DNA from: JAMLIN01 sp041676645
Lineage (GTDB): Bacteria; Pseudomonadota; Gammaproteobacteria; Burkholderiales; Burkholderiaceae_E
NCBI GenBank assembly: GCA_041676645.1
Contig: JBAYRO010000066.1
Location: 1 to 16,966, forward strand
DNA length: 16,966 nt
Direction of reading: 5' to 3'
Under the pieces are notes generated by a model. That model made no database searches and was not told the DNA's origin. It was given only the letters and a program-made list of their open reading frames with translations. Position 1 is the first letter of the stretch; each line of letters starts with the position of its first letter. Positions 7,062 to 14,205 of the stretch are shown piece after piece. A program made the position numbers and the translations under genes.

Positions 7062-7786
7062 GCGCGGCCAGGTCGCCCGGCCGGCAGGGACTCCTCGTCG
7101 CGAGGATCCCGGGCGTCTTCGCACTCCTGGCCGGCTGCTCGGGCCCGCAGTCGATGATCGATCCGGCCGGGCCGGCCGCGCAGGCCGTGGCTGCGCTGTG
7201 GTGGTGGATGGCCGGCTTCAGCGCGATCGTGCTGGCGCTGGTCTGCGCCATCTGGCTTTACGCGATGCGGCGCGCGCCGCGCGGGCGCACGCCGCAGCAG
7301 GAGCGGCGCATTGCCTCGCGCTGGATCATCGGCGGCGGCATCGTGTTGCCCATGACCAGCATCATCGTGCTGCTGGCCTTCGGCATTCCCATCGGACAAC
7401 GACTGCTGCCGGGCGATACCGGTCCCGAGCCGCTGCGCATCGAAGCCATCGCCCATCAGTGGTGGTGGGAGATCCGCTATCCGGGCGTGGAGGAATCGTT
7501 CGTCAACGAGTTCCGCCTGCCGGTCGATCGCCCGGTGGATGTCCATGCCTCGAGCCGGGACGTGATCCATTCGTTCTGGATCCCCAGTCTCGGCGGCAAG
7601 ATCGATGCGATACCCGGGCGCATCCACGTCATCCGGCTCGAAGCGACGAAGGCGGGTCGACTGCGGGGAGCTTGCGCGGAATTCTGCGGCCTGGAGCACG
7701 CCCGCATGACCCTGGATGTGCACGCGATGCCGACCGACGAGTTCGACCGATGGCTCGGCGAGCGCCAGGGAACCGTGCGCCCATGA
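7058..7786 (+). CDS. Cytochrome c oxidase subunit II, lipoprotein with CuA site
   Basis: Seen: 242 residues. A signal sequence ends in a lipobox (LLAGC, Cys27), so the mature protein is probably lipid-anchored. Two membrane helices follow (about 46-70 and 93-115), then the aromatic electron-entry motif HQWWWEIRYPG. The CuA ligands are complete: H171 (VIHSFWIP), C206, E208, C210, H214 and M217 (CAEFCGLEHARM). Known: CuA accepts electrons from cytochrome c and passes them to heme a in subunit I. There is no fused C-terminal cytochrome c domain, so this is not the classic caa3 layout and a separate donor is needed. ATGA overlaps join it to the genes on both sides. I give no symbol, because coxB, ctaC and coxM naming depends on the subfamily. 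Confidence 0.95.
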   Translation: MSAARSPGRQGLLVARIPGVFALLAGCSGPQSMIDPAGPAAQAVAALWWWMAGFSAIVLALVCAIWLYAMRRAPRGRTPQQERRIASRWIIGGGIVLPMTSIIVLLAFGIPIGQRLLPGDTGPEPLRIEAIAHQWWWEIRYPGVEESFVNEFRLPVDRPVDVHASSRDVIHSFWIPSLGGKIDAIPGRIHVIRLEATKAGRLRGACAEFCGLEHARMTLDVHAMPTDEFDRWLGERQGTVRP

Positions 7787-10344
7787 CGACCGCGCATGTC
7801 GAGTCGCCGGATCGCGCCAGCCTCGAGGCCGTCTGGGCGAACCCGCGGGGCTGGCGATGGGCGAGCAGCGTGAACCACAGTGCGCTCGGCCTGCGCTTCA
7901 TGGTCACCGGGCTCTTCTTCTTCCTGATCGCCGGCGTGCTGGCCATGCTGCTGCGCGCGCAGCTGGCGCGGCCGGAGGCCGAGTTCATGGGGCCCGCCGC
8001 CTACAACCAGGCGTTCACGATGCACGGGACGATGATGATGTTCCTGTTCGCCGTGCCGATGCTCGAGGGGCTCGCGGTCTACCTGATCCCGAAGATGCTG
8101 GGCGCGCGCGACCTGGCGTTTCCGCGCCTGAGCGCATTCGGCTACTGGTGCTATCTGTTCGGCGGCCTGATCATCACCGCGAGCCTGCTGTTCGACCTCG
8201 CCCCCGATACGGGCTGGTTCATGTACACGCCGCTGTCGAGCGACGTGTATTCGCCTGGCGTGAACGCCGATTTCTGGCTGCTGGGCATCACCTTCGCCGA
8301 GATCGCGGCGGTCGCCGCCGGTGTCGAGCTGATCGTCTCGATACTGCGGATGCGGGCCCCCGGCATGTCGCTGGACCGGATGCCCCTGTTCGGCTGGTAC
8401 ATCCTCGTGACGGCACTGATGATCGTGATCGGGTTCCCGCCCCTGATCCTCGGCAGCATTCTCCTGGAACTCGAACGCGCGGCGGGGATGCCGTTCTTCG
8501 ACGTCGCGCGCGGTGGCGACCCGCTGCTGTGGCAGCACCTGTTCTGGCTGTTCGGCCATCCCGAGGTCTACATCATCTTCCTGCCGGCAGCCGGCATCGT
8601 CTCGACGGTATTGCCGGTCTTCGCGCGCCGGCCCCTGGTGGGCTACCGCTGGGCGGTGATCGCGGTCGTCACGACCGGATTCATCAGCTTCGGCCTGTGG
8701 GTCCACCATATGTTCACGGTCGGCATTCCGCACCTGGCGCTGGCATTCTTCTCGGCCGCCAGCATGCTCATCGCCGTCCCGACGGGGATCCAGTTGTTCG
8801 CCTGGCTTGCCACGCTATGGCTGGGCCGGCCCGTACCGCGACTGCCGATGCTCTGGCTGTTCGGCTTCGTCGTGATCTTCGTGGCCGGTGGGCTGACCGG
8901 CGTGATGCTGGCGCTGGTGCCCTTCAACTGGCAGGTCCACGACACCCATTTCGTCGTCGCCCACATGCACTACGTGCTGGTCGGCGGCATGCTCTTCCCG
9001 CTGATCGCCGGGCTTTACTACTGGATGCCGCATTTCAGCGGGCGGATGCCGTCCGACCGGCTGGGCCGCTGGGGCTTCTGGCTGACGTTCATCGGCTTCA
9101 ACGGGACTTTCCTGATCATGCACTGGACCGGCCTGCTGGGCATGCCGCGACGGGTCCACACCTACGCGGCCGGCATGGGCTGGGACCTGCCGAACCTGCT
9201 GTCCTCGATATTCGGCTTCGTGATGGCGGCGGGCATCGTCGTCGTGCTGATCGATTACCTGCTGCATGCCCGCCGGGGCGAGCGAGCGCCGGCGAACCCC
9301 TGGCGGGCCGACACGCTCGAGTGGGCGATGCCGATGCCGCCGCCGCCGTTCAACTTCGCCGTGCTGCCGCAGGTGGAGTCCCGCCACCCGCTGTGGCAGG
9401 GCATGCCCGAAGCGTCCGGCGATGCAGGCATGGCGGACGGGCAGCCCACGGCCCTTGCGCGGCGCCTGATGCATGCGCGCCATGGTCGTCGCGAAACGCC
9501 GGGGGTCGACCCGGTTTCGGGCCTGGCGCGGGAGATCATCATGCTGCCCGGCAGCTCATGGCTGCCCTTGCTTGCCGCCCTGGGGCTTGCCGGGGTCTGC
9601 CTCGGCCTGCTGTCCAAGTCCTGGCTGGTCGCTGTCGCCGCGCTGCTCGCCAGCGTGGGCCTGCTGCTGCGCTGGTCCTGGGAGAACGGCCTTGCCATGG
9701 ACACGATGGAGGCGGCAAGCCAGGCGGCAGGTCTGCCGCTGCATCCGCGAACCTTCGACGGTCCCGGCCGATGGGGCATGGGTTTCACGCTGCTGGCCGA
9801 TTCCGCCCTCTATCTTTCGCTGGTCTTCGGCTGGCTTTACCTGTGGACCGCCGCGCCTCACTGGATCGGTCCCGAGCAGCCGCCGTTGTCGCTGGCGGCG
9901 CTCGTGGCCATCGGCGTCCTGGTCGCGTTTTCCGCACTTCAACAGGGACGCATCGTGTCGAGCCTGCGCCGCGCCCGCGACATGCCGGGCGACACATCGG
10001 GCGATGCGCGCGCGTTGGCGCGACAGGCAGGCATCGTGCTGCTTGCCGGATTGCTGGCGAGCGGCGGACTTCTCGCCGTGCTGGCGACGGCGCCGCTCGA
10101 ACCGACGCGCAATGCGCATGATGCGGTGATGTTCGTGATGCTGGTCTACCTGCTGTCGCACATGGGCCTGGGCTGCCTGCTGAGCATCCTGCAGGTATTG
10201 CGAGTCCGGCGGCGCCTCGTCGGCAGGCACGCGCCCTACGAACTCGCGGTGCTCGCGCCGTGGTGGCGATTCACCGCCGGCGCCGTCTGGATCGGCATCG
10301 CGGCGCTCGTGCTGGCGCCGATGGGATTCGAGGGCTTGCGATGA
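7783..10344 (+). CDS. Fused cytochrome c oxidase subunits I and III
   Basis: Seen: 853 residues. Residues about 1-520 are subunit I with twelve helices: low-spin heme ligand H81, CuB ligands H259, H308 and H309, the H259-Y263 cross-link pair in GHPEVY, the heme ligands in DTHFVVAHMHYVLVGG, and MPRR for heme propionates. A linker of about 60 residues leads to a seven-helix subunit III-like part (about 587-853; RWGMGFTLLADSALYL). Known: subunit I reduces O2 to water, usually pumping protons; fusion with subunit III occurs in some bacterial oxidases. Odd: E261 and D110 of the D-channel remain, but by counting against Rhodobacter subunit I the K362 position is Q337, N121 is V99 and N139 is S117. 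The overall layout is A-type, but pumping may differ. The ATG at 7783 overlaps the subunit II stop. Confidence 0.95.
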   Translation: MTTAHVESPDRASLEAVWANPRGWRWASSVNHSALGLRFMVTGLFFFLIAGVLAMLLRAQLARPEAEFMGPAAYNQAFTMHGTMMMFLFAVPMLEGLAVYLIPKMLGARDLAFPRLSAFGYWCYLFGGLIITASLLFDLAPDTGWFMYTPLSSDVYSPGVNADFWLLGITFAEIAAVAAGVELIVSILRMRAPGMSLDRMPLFGWYILVTALMIVIGFPPLILGSILLELERAAGMPFFDVARGGDPLLWQHLFWLFGHPEVYIIFLPAAGIVSTVLPVFARRPLVGYRWAVIAVVTTGFISFGLWVHHMFTVGIPHLALAFFSAASMLIAVPTGIQLFAWLATLWLGRPVPRLPMLWLFGFVVIFVAGGLTGVMLALVPFNWQVHDTHFVVAHMHYVLVGGMLFPLIAGLYYWMPHFSGRMPSDRLGRWGFWLTFIGFNGTFLIMHWTGLLGMPRRVHTYAAGMGWDLPNLLSSIFGFVMAAGIVVVLIDYLLHARRGERAPANPWRADTLEWAMPMPPPPFNFAVLPQVESRHPLWQGMPEASGDAGMADGQPTALARRLMHARHGRRETPGVDPVSGLAREIIMLPGSSWLPLLAALGLAGVCLGLLSKSWLVAVAALLASVGLLLRWSWENGLAMDTMEAASQAAGLPLHPRTFDGPGRWGMGFTLLADSALYLSLVFGWLYLWTAAPHWIGPEQPPLSLAALVAIGVLVAFSALQQGRIVSSLRRARDMPGDTSGDARALARQAGIVLLAGLLASGGLLAVLATAPLEPTRNAHDAVMFVMLVYLLSHMGLGCLLSILQVLRVRRRLVGRHAPYELAVLAPWWRFTAGAVWIGIAALVLAPMGFEGLR

Positions 10345-10691
10345 TGCGGGTATCGAACGCCGCCCACCTGTTCCTGGGGCTGGCCCTGTGGGCAGTCTGG
10401 TTCGTTGCGGCCTATGGCGGATTGTCGCTGGCGTGCATGGCCGCCGCACCGCCCCGCGATGCCGGTGCCTTCACCGGCATCAACCTCGGCCTTGCGGTGC
10501 TCACGGTCGGCACGGCCGCATGGCTGGCGATGGCCGGTGTCGCACTGCGTCGGGCGCTCATGAGCCTGCCCGCGGACGCGCCGTCGCGGGAGCGCTTCAT
10601 TGGCCTGGTATCGAGCTGCCTGTATTTCGTGGCCGCTGTCGCAACCTTGTTCGTCGGACTGCCCGTCCTGGTGCTGCCGCCATGCCCATGA
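10341..10691 (+). CDS. Small three-helix membrane protein of the oxidase operon, unknown family
   Basis: Seen: 116 residues with three hydrophobic segments at about 8-36, 47-74 and 86-112, ending in LPPCP. It begins with ATGATG, the first ATG overlapping the fused subunit I-III stop (10342-10344), and its own stop overlaps the next start (ATGA, 10688-10691), so it is translationally coupled on both sides. I do not recognise the family. Its position right after subunit III, where many oxidases encode a small subunit IV, suggests an accessory oxidase subunit, but size and position are the only support. The C-terminal Cys and the Cys in GLSLACMAAAP are the only obvious polar-reactive residues near the membrane. 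Confidence 0.75.
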   Translation: MMRVSNAAHLFLGLALWAVWFVAAYGGLSLACMAAAPPRDAGAFTGINLGLAVLTVGTAAWLAMAGVALRRALMSLPADAPSRERFIGLVSSCLYFVAAVATLFVGLPVLVLPPCP

Positions 10692-11164
10692 ACGATGCCC
10701 GCAAGGACGAGGATCGGGAGCCGATCCACAGCCGTGCCGCCTTCTTCGGCCATCCGCTGCATCCGATGCTGGTCCATTTCCCGGTCGCGGCGCTGCTCGG
10801 CGTGGTGCTGGTCGACGCCGCATTCCTGCTCGTGGGCGACCCGTTCTGGGCGCGGGCGGGCGTCTGGCTTGCCGGTGTCGGCACCATCGGCGGCTGGTGC
10901 GCCGCCGTGCCGGGCATGGTCGACCTGCTGTCGGTGGCCAGGATCCGAGAACTGGTCACCGCATGGTGCCATGCGCTGCTGGCGGTGATGATGTTGTCGC
11001 TGGCTTCGCTGAACTGGGTCATGCGACTCCCGGATCACGGGGTCGGCATGCAGCCCTGGCCTTTCTACTTGTCATTGCTGACCGCCGTGATGATTTCGGT
11101 CGCCTCCTGGTTGGGAGGCAAGCTGGTCTACCACCAGACGGTCGCCGTCGATACGAGCGACTGA
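10688..11164 (+). CDS. DUF2231-family four-helix membrane protein
   Basis: Seen: 158 residues with four membrane helices and an N-terminal charged segment, followed by FFGHPLHPMLVHFPVA, the hallmark opening of DUF2231 proteins. Further conserved-looking residues are the GIVDL-like PGMVDLL turn, a His in AWCHALLA and a GGKLVYHQTV end. Known: DUF2231 proteins are uncharacterised; their paired membrane histidines suggest heme or metal binding, and they often sit near oxidase or copper genes. The start ATG at 10688 overlaps the previous stop as ATGA, matching the other junctions in this operon; an in-frame ATG at 10682 is the alternative and adds two residues. A role in assembly or electron transfer of the neighbouring oxidase is inferred from context only. 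Confidence 0.88.
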   Translation: MNDARKDEDREPIHSRAAFFGHPLHPMLVHFPVAALLGVVLVDAAFLLVGDPFWARAGVWLAGVGTIGGWCAAVPGMVDLLSVARIRELVTAWCHALLAVMMLSLASLNWVMRLPDHGVGMQPWPFYLSLLTAVMISVASWLGGKLVYHQTVAVDTSD

Positions 11165-11188
11165 CCCGCTTCGCGGCAAGGGGCGCAC

Positions 11189-11938
11189 ATGAAGATCGCG
11201 ATCTACGACACCTATTGCGGGCCGGCTCCCGTACCGCAGGACATCTGGGTCAGCTGGAACCTTGACCCCTGGCTGATCGGAGCGCTGGCGGCAGGCTGGG
11301 CGATATGGCGTCATGCCGGACGTCGCGACAGGGCGGGGGCGAGCTGCTCGAGCGCTGCCTGCCTCCTGGCCTTCGTCGCCTTCATCTCCCCGCTCTGCGC
11401 GCTGTCGGCGGCCCTGTTCTCCGCCCGGGTCGTTCATCACCTGGTCCTGATCGGCGGCATCGCGCCGCTGCTGGCGATCGCCTTGCCGTGGCGCGGGGGT
11501 CCTTCGCTGTCGCTTGCCCTGGTCACGATCCTGCATGCGGTGGTGGTCTGGGCCTGGCATGCGCCGGTTCCCTATGCGTTCGCGCTGTCGTCGGATCCGG
11601 CGTACTGGCTCATGCAGGCCACGCTCTTCCTCTCCGCCTGGTTGTTCTGGCGCGAGGTATTCGCGGCCAGGGTGAACACGGGCGCCACCATCGTCGCGCT
11701 GCTGGCGACGATCATGCAGATGGGCCTTCTGGGAGCGCTGCTCGTGTTCGCTCCCCAGCCGCTCTTCGTCGCCCATTTCGCAACGACCCTCGCGTTCGGC
11801 CTCACCCCGTTGGCCGACCAGCAGCTGGCGGGACTGTTCATGTGGGTGCCCGCCTTCCTTCCCTATGCCGCAGTGGCGATCGTGCAGGTCTCCCGCGTGC
11901 TCGTGCCGGGGCCAGCGGAGCCGTCCCAGCCGCTATGA
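11189..11938 (+). CDS. CtaG-like cytochrome c oxidase assembly membrane protein (caa3_CtaG family)
   Basis: Seen: 249 residues with about six to seven hydrophobic helices. Diagnostic stretches are the early WNLDPWLIGAL, RVVHHLVLIGGIAPLLAI, VVWAWHAPVPYAFAL and the late DQQLAGLFMWVPAFLPY, all typical of the caa3_CtaG domain. Known: the Bacillus CtaG of this domain family is required for caa3 oxidase, probably in copper insertion at CuB; it is unrelated to the periplasmic Cox11 copper chaperone that is also called CtaG. The several membrane His residues would suit copper handling. It lies 24 bp after the DUF2231 gene, the only non-overlapping junction in the operon, and its stop overlaps the next start. 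No other oxidase copper chaperone (Sco, Cox11) is in the window. Confidence 0.92.
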   Translation: MKIAIYDTYCGPAPVPQDIWVSWNLDPWLIGALAAGWAIWRHAGRRDRAGASCSSAACLLAFVAFISPLCALSAALFSARVVHHLVLIGGIAPLLAIALPWRGGPSLSLALVTILHAVVVWAWHAPVPYAFALSSDPAYWLMQATLFLSAWLFWREVFAARVNTGATIVALLATIMQMGLLGALLVFAPQPLFVAHFATTLAFGLTPLADQQLAGLFMWVPAFLPYAAVAIVQVSRVLVPGPAEPSQPL

Positions 11939-12810
11939 TTGGCGCCATGCATCCCCAGTCACGCCTGCCCGCAACCGTCCGCAGCCTTGCCGATGTCGAC
12001 CTGATCGACGCCGCCGCGCAGCGCTTCGAGCTGCCCTGCGGCGACGGAACCATGGCCTGGCGGTGCTGGGGCGAGGGCGCTCCGGTGGTGCTGCTGCATG
12101 GTGGCTCGGGAAGCTGGAACCACTGGGTGCGCAACATCGCGGCGCTGGTCGCCGCCGGCCGCCAGGTGTGGATCCCGGACCTGCCGGGCTCGGGCGAGTC
12201 CGCGCTCCCGCCCACGGGCGGCGATGCGGATGCGCTGCCGGAACCGGTGGAGTCCGCGCTGCAGACCCTGCTCGGCGATGCCCCGGTGGACCTGGTGGGC
12301 TTTTCGTTCGGCAGCATGGTCGCCACGTTCATTGCCGCGCAATGGCCGCAGCGGGTGCGCCGGCTGGTCTTGTCGGGCGCCCCTGCGCTGGGCATCAATC
12401 CCGGATGGAAGCCGGCGCTCAAGCCGTGGCTGCACCTCGAGCCCGGTCCGGAACTCGACCGCACGCACCGCGCCAACCTGGCTGCGCTGATGCTGGCCCA
12501 GCCGGAATCGATCGACGACCTCGCGCTTGCCCTGCATGCCGCCAACCTGCCGCGCGACCGCATGAAACTGCGCCGGATCTCGCGCACCGACATCCTGCGG
12601 CGCACCTTGCCCGACGTCCGCTGCCCGGTGTTCGGCATCTGGGGCGAGCAGGATGTGCTCTATCGGGGGTTGCAGGACCGCCTGGCACCCGCGCTCGCGA
12701 TCGCGCCCGACTTCCGCTGGCTGCGACTGGTGCCGCAGGCGGGGCATTGGGTGCAGTTCGAGCGCGCTCGGGCCTTCGACGAAGCGCTCGCCGAGGCGCT
12801 GGACGGCTGA
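11935..12810 (+). CDS. Alpha/beta hydrolase
   Basis: Seen: 291 residues. The oxyanion-region motif VVLLHGGSGSWNHW comes early, the nucleophile elbow is GFSFGS with Ser124, and the triad is completed by Asp240 (GEQD) and His271 (AGHW), in the usual order and spacing. There is no signal peptide or membrane helix, so it is probably cytoplasmic. The pattern loosely resembles BchO/haloalkane dehalogenase-type hydrolases, but the substrate cannot be inferred. Start ATG 11935 overlaps the CtaG-like stop as ATGA; an ATG at 11947 is an in-frame alternative, and neither has a clear Shine-Dalgarno. It ends 46 bp from the convergent terC gene. Whether it serves the oxidase or is simply the last gene of the transcript is unknown. 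Confidence 0.9.
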   Translation: MIGAMHPQSRLPATVRSLADVDLIDAAAQRFELPCGDGTMAWRCWGEGAPVVLLHGGSGSWNHWVRNIAALVAAGRQVWIPDLPGSGESALPPTGGDADALPEPVESALQTLLGDAPVDLVGFSFGSMVATFIAAQWPQRVRRLVLSGAPALGINPGWKPALKPWLHLEPGPELDRTHRANLAALMLAQPESIDDLALALHAANLPRDRMKLRRISRTDILRRTLPDVRCPVFGIWGEQDVLYRGLQDRLAPALAIAPDFRWLRLVPQAGHWVQFERARAFDEALAEALDG

Positions 12811-12856
12811 TCGCCCCGGTCGCCGGTCGGATGTCGCCGCGCCACCGCGCCGCCCG

Positions 12857-13888
12857 CTACGGTCGTTCCTGTCGCGCGGCCTGCGACTCACGCTTCTTCG
12901 CGCCGAAGGGGTAGGCACTGCCGGCCTGGCCGGGGCGCGCGGGGATGCGCAGCGACAGCAGCATCGTGGCGGCGAGCACCACGATCGTGACGCCGAGCGA
13001 CCAGGCCACCGGGATCTTGTAGATGTCGATCAGCAGCATCTTCGTGCCGATGAGCACCAGCACGATCGCCAGCCCGTAGGACAGCAGGTGGAAGCGCTCG
13101 TGCATGCCCGCCAGCAGGAAGTACATCGCCCGCAGGCCGAGGACTGCGAAGACATTCGAGGTCAGTACGATGAAGGGATCACGGGTGATCGCGAAGATCG
13201 CCGGGATCGAGTCGACCGCGAACACCACGTCGACGAAACCGATCAGGATGATGACGACCAGCAGCGGCGTCGCCATCCGTACGCCGTCGACCATGGTGAA
13301 GAAGCGCTCGCCGTCGTAGTCCGGGGCGATCTTCATGCGCCGCTTCACCCAGCGCAGCGCCGGATTGGCATCGAGGTCCGGCTCCTGGCCGGCGGCCCAC
13401 CACATCTTGATGCCGGTGAACACGAGGAAGGCGCCGAAGACGTACATGATCCAGTGGAACTGCGAGATCAGCCAGGCGCCCGCCAGGATCATCACCGCCC
13501 GCAGAACGACGGCGCCGATGATGCCGATCATCAGCACGCGGCGCTGGAACTCGGCCGGCACCGCGAAATAGGTGAACAGCATCAGGAACACGAAGATGTT
13601 GTCGACCGCGAGCGCCTTCTCGACCAGGTAGCCGGTGATGAACTCGAGCGCCTTGGTGTCGGCCAGCTCGCGGACCGCCGGGTCGGTCGAAGTGCCGCCC
13701 AGGTACCACCAGAGCCAGCCGACGAAGGCGAAGGAGACCGCGACCCAGACGAGCGACCAGATCGTGGCTTCGCGTATCGAGACGGCCCGCGTGCCGCGAC
13801 GATTGAGGACCAGGAAATCGACCGCCAGCGCGGCGATGACGAACAGGGTGAACAGTGACCACAGCAGCGGCGTGCCGACGGAGAACAT
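12857..13888 (-). CDS. TerC/Alx family integral membrane protein, likely Mn2+ homeostasis
   Basis: Seen: 343 residues with about nine hydrophobic helices. The family hallmarks are present: FITGYLVEKALAVDNIFVFL in the first half, and FVDVVFAVDSIPAIFAITRD followed by SNVFAVLGLRAMYFLL in the second. Both copies of the acidic membrane motif (AVDN, AVDS) are intact. Length is close to the roughly 320 residues of E. coli Alx, with a basic C-terminal tail. Known: Alx-type TerC proteins are controlled by the yybP-ykoY riboswitch and are linked to manganese export and to pH or tellurite phenotypes. Here that riboswitch lies in the leader (13941-14086), which strongly supports a manganese role. The ribosome binding site GAGGT (13896-13900) lies 7 nt before the ATG and may be occluded by the leader. 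Confidence 0.93.
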   Translation of the reverse strand: MFSVGTPLLWSLFTLFVIAALAVDFLVLNRRGTRAVSIREATIWSLVWVAVSFAFVGWLWWYLGGTSTDPAVRELADTKALEFITGYLVEKALAVDNIFVFLMLFTYFAVPAEFQRRVLMIGIIGAVVLRAVMILAGAWLISQFHWIMYVFGAFLVFTGIKMWWAAGQEPDLDANPALRWVKRRMKIAPDYDGERFFTMVDGVRMATPLLVVIILIGFVDVVFAVDSIPAIFAITRDPFIVLTSNVFAVLGLRAMYFLLAGMHERFHLLSYGLAIVLVLIGTKMLLIDIYKIPVAWSLGVTIVVLAATMLLSLRIPARPGQAGSAYPFGAKKRESQAARQERP

Positions 13889-13892
13889 CGGG

Positions 13893-13946
13893 GAGACCTC
13901 TTGACCGGCGTGGCAGGCGCCGGACGACGAGCTTGACGGAGGTCCC
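13893..13946 (-). promoter_or_regulatory. Candidate riboswitch expression platform over the terC ribosome binding site
   Basis: GGGACCUC (13946-13939) and GAGGUCUC (13900-13893) can form an 8-bp helix with one G-U pair. The second strand includes the GAGGU Shine-Dalgarno. The first strand shares bases 13943-13946 with the riboswitch P1 helix, so the two structures exclude each other. Seen as complementarity only; folding was not computed. Confidence 0.5.
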
Positions 13947-14086
13947 TTGCCGGTCTTGCCGATCCCTGCGCGGACGCGCCCGGGATTCGCGGCACCGGGT
14001 GACGATCGCTTGCCAGTGCGACCACACCGTAGTGACGATGCCGCGGCGCGTGGCTGTGCCAGCGCCGGCTACTCCCCTGTAAAGGA
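13941..14086 (-). ncRNA. yybP-ykoY manganese riboswitch in the terC leader
   Basis: Read leftward, the leader carries both conserved cores of the yybP-ykoY class: GGGGAGUAGCC (complement of 14067-14077) and GGCAAGACCGG (complement of 13950-13960). They are separated by GC-rich hairpin-forming sequence. A closing helix P1 can form between UCCUUU (14086-14081) and AAGGGA (13948-13943). Known: this class senses Mn2+ and stands before TerC/Alx and MntP genes, exactly the gene downstream here. The 3' strand GGGACCUC (13946-13939) can instead pair with GAGGUCUC (13900-13893) over the terC ribosome binding site, so a translational ON switch is inferred. No covariance search was run. Confidence 0.88.
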
Positions 14087-14092
14087 GCGCAG

Positions 14093-14121
14093 ATTCAAGC
14101 AGCAGTCCGCGCGCTGGTCAA
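14093..14121 (-). promoter_or_regulatory. Sigma70-like promoter of the riboswitch-terC transcript
   Basis: On the minus strand TTGACC (complement of 14116-14121) is followed after 17 bp by TTGAAT (complement of 14093-14098), matching the -35 and -10 consensus at 5 of 6 and 4 of 6 positions. Transcription would start near 14086, precisely at the first paired base of the riboswitch P1 helix. The agreement between promoter and riboswitch boundary supports both calls. Confidence 0.65.
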
Positions 14122-14205
14122 CTGTTTCCTTCGCACCATTGGGGGAAAATGCGACCATAGGGAAGACCGCGACACTTGCGCCCGACATCCCTGCCTTCCC
14201 GACCC

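Noticed and set aside
7477..8733. Long minus-strand frame (418 codons) opposite subunit II and subunit I.
   Set aside because: Low-complexity His/Asp/Arg/Gln translation typical of the antisense of membrane-protein genes; the plus strand carries complete metal-binding motifs.
12811..12856. Terminator between the oxidase operon and terC.
   Set aside because: No stable stem with a T-run is visible in this 46-bp convergent gap.
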